From JBAWVR01 sp037147155 (GTDB lineage: Bacteria > Patescibacteriota > Minisyncoccia > Phycocordibacterales > GWA1-40-21): a DNA stretch of 5,125 nucleotides. The stretch covers positions 1 through 5,125 of the forward strand of contig JBAWVR010000056.1 of NCBI GenBank assembly GCA_037147155.1. The letters are read 5' to 3'. The notes beneath the pieces were generated by a model. The model made no database searches. It was not told where the DNA came from and saw only the letters and a program-made list of their open reading frames with translations. The stretch's first letter is position 1; every line of letters begins with the position of its first letter. Position numbers and translations under genes: made by a program. Shown piece by piece: positions 5,115 to 5,125 of the stretch.

Positions 5115-5125
5115 CCATTTATTAT
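5064..5125 (-). CDS. Possible C-terminal tail of an upstream gene (partial, competing with the ncRNA reading)
   Basis: Reading minus-strand codons from 5123, NKWHRVFTSPRDVEKIIFK runs open to a TAA at 5066-5064. The composition looks protein-like and I do not recognise the family. A second frame from 5125 is also open, for 16 codons, to TAA at 5077-5075, so openness over this length is weak evidence. The stop would lie in or just beside the loop of the terminator hairpin, so half the stem would be coding, which is unusual. Only sequence to the right of the window can decide. Confidence 0.2.
   Translation of the reverse strand, partial: NKWHRVFTSPRDVEKIIFK
5116..5125. repeat. Right copy of the 10-bp terminal direct repeat
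   Basis: CATTTATTAT closes the window and matches positions 1-10. It may be the overlap of a circular molecule, a target-site duplication, or coincidence in AT-rich DNA. No inverted terminal repeats lie just inside the two copies, which weakens the transposon reading. Confidence 0.6.

Noticed and set aside
5044..5125. Plus-strand frame from ATG 5044 (MRLAKIIYLKIIF...), open to the right edge.
   Set aside because: It starts inside the terminator hairpin, has no Shine-Dalgarno, and would stop at a TAG after 27 codons if the ends join.
5112..5125. Plus-strand ATG at 5112 with GGAG upstream (5095-5098) as a gene start.
   Set aside because: Only four codons are visible, the spacing of 13 bases is long, and no plus-strand promoter is apparent.

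Overview
The window is almost filled by one minus-strand gene (140-4930) for a 1596-residue surface protein. It has an N-terminal membrane anchor, a PG_binding_1-type domain flanked by two copies of a short helical motif, a β-rich region ending in an IPT/TIG-like domain, a Pro/Gly/Asn-rich linker, and about 1000 residues of Asp-box (BNR-type) β-propeller blades. I count 21 recognisable Asp boxes plus one degenerate copy. The modest GC content, the PG-binding module next to 'LI..G.I...A..AR' helical motifs, and a giant Ser/Thr/Asn-rich repeat protein behind a signal anchor suggest a bacterium of the Candidate Phyla Radiation (Patescibacteria, Parcubacteria-like). That assignment is inferred from protein style; no marker gene is present.

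Layout from right to left, which is the direction of transcription: (i) 5039-5125 holds either a short transcript or the tail of an upstream gene, ending in a long hairpin followed by six T's on the minus strand. (ii) 4931-5038 is an AT-rich leader with a candidate sigma70-type promoter (TTTACT, 17 bp, TATAAA) and no clear Shine-Dalgarno. (iii) 140-4930 is the propeller gene. (iv) 95-126 is a rho-independent terminator 13 bases past its stop codon. (v) 1-80 is a compact regulatory island: a perfect 9-bp DnaA box, three copies of TAAAGGAC (two forming an inverted repeat), and a strong promoter (TTTACA, 17 bp, TATAAT) reading off the left edge.

The first ten bases (1-10) are identical to the last ten (5116-5125). 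If the molecule closes there into a circle of about 5.1 kb, the left-edge promoter would drive a noncoding transcript of roughly 76 nt ending at the right-edge hairpin. The element would then be one adhesin-like gene, one small RNA and an origin-like island. If the match is coincidental, this is an ordinary chromosomal segment with a terminator and a promoter belonging to unseen neighbours. The sequence alone does not decide between these.
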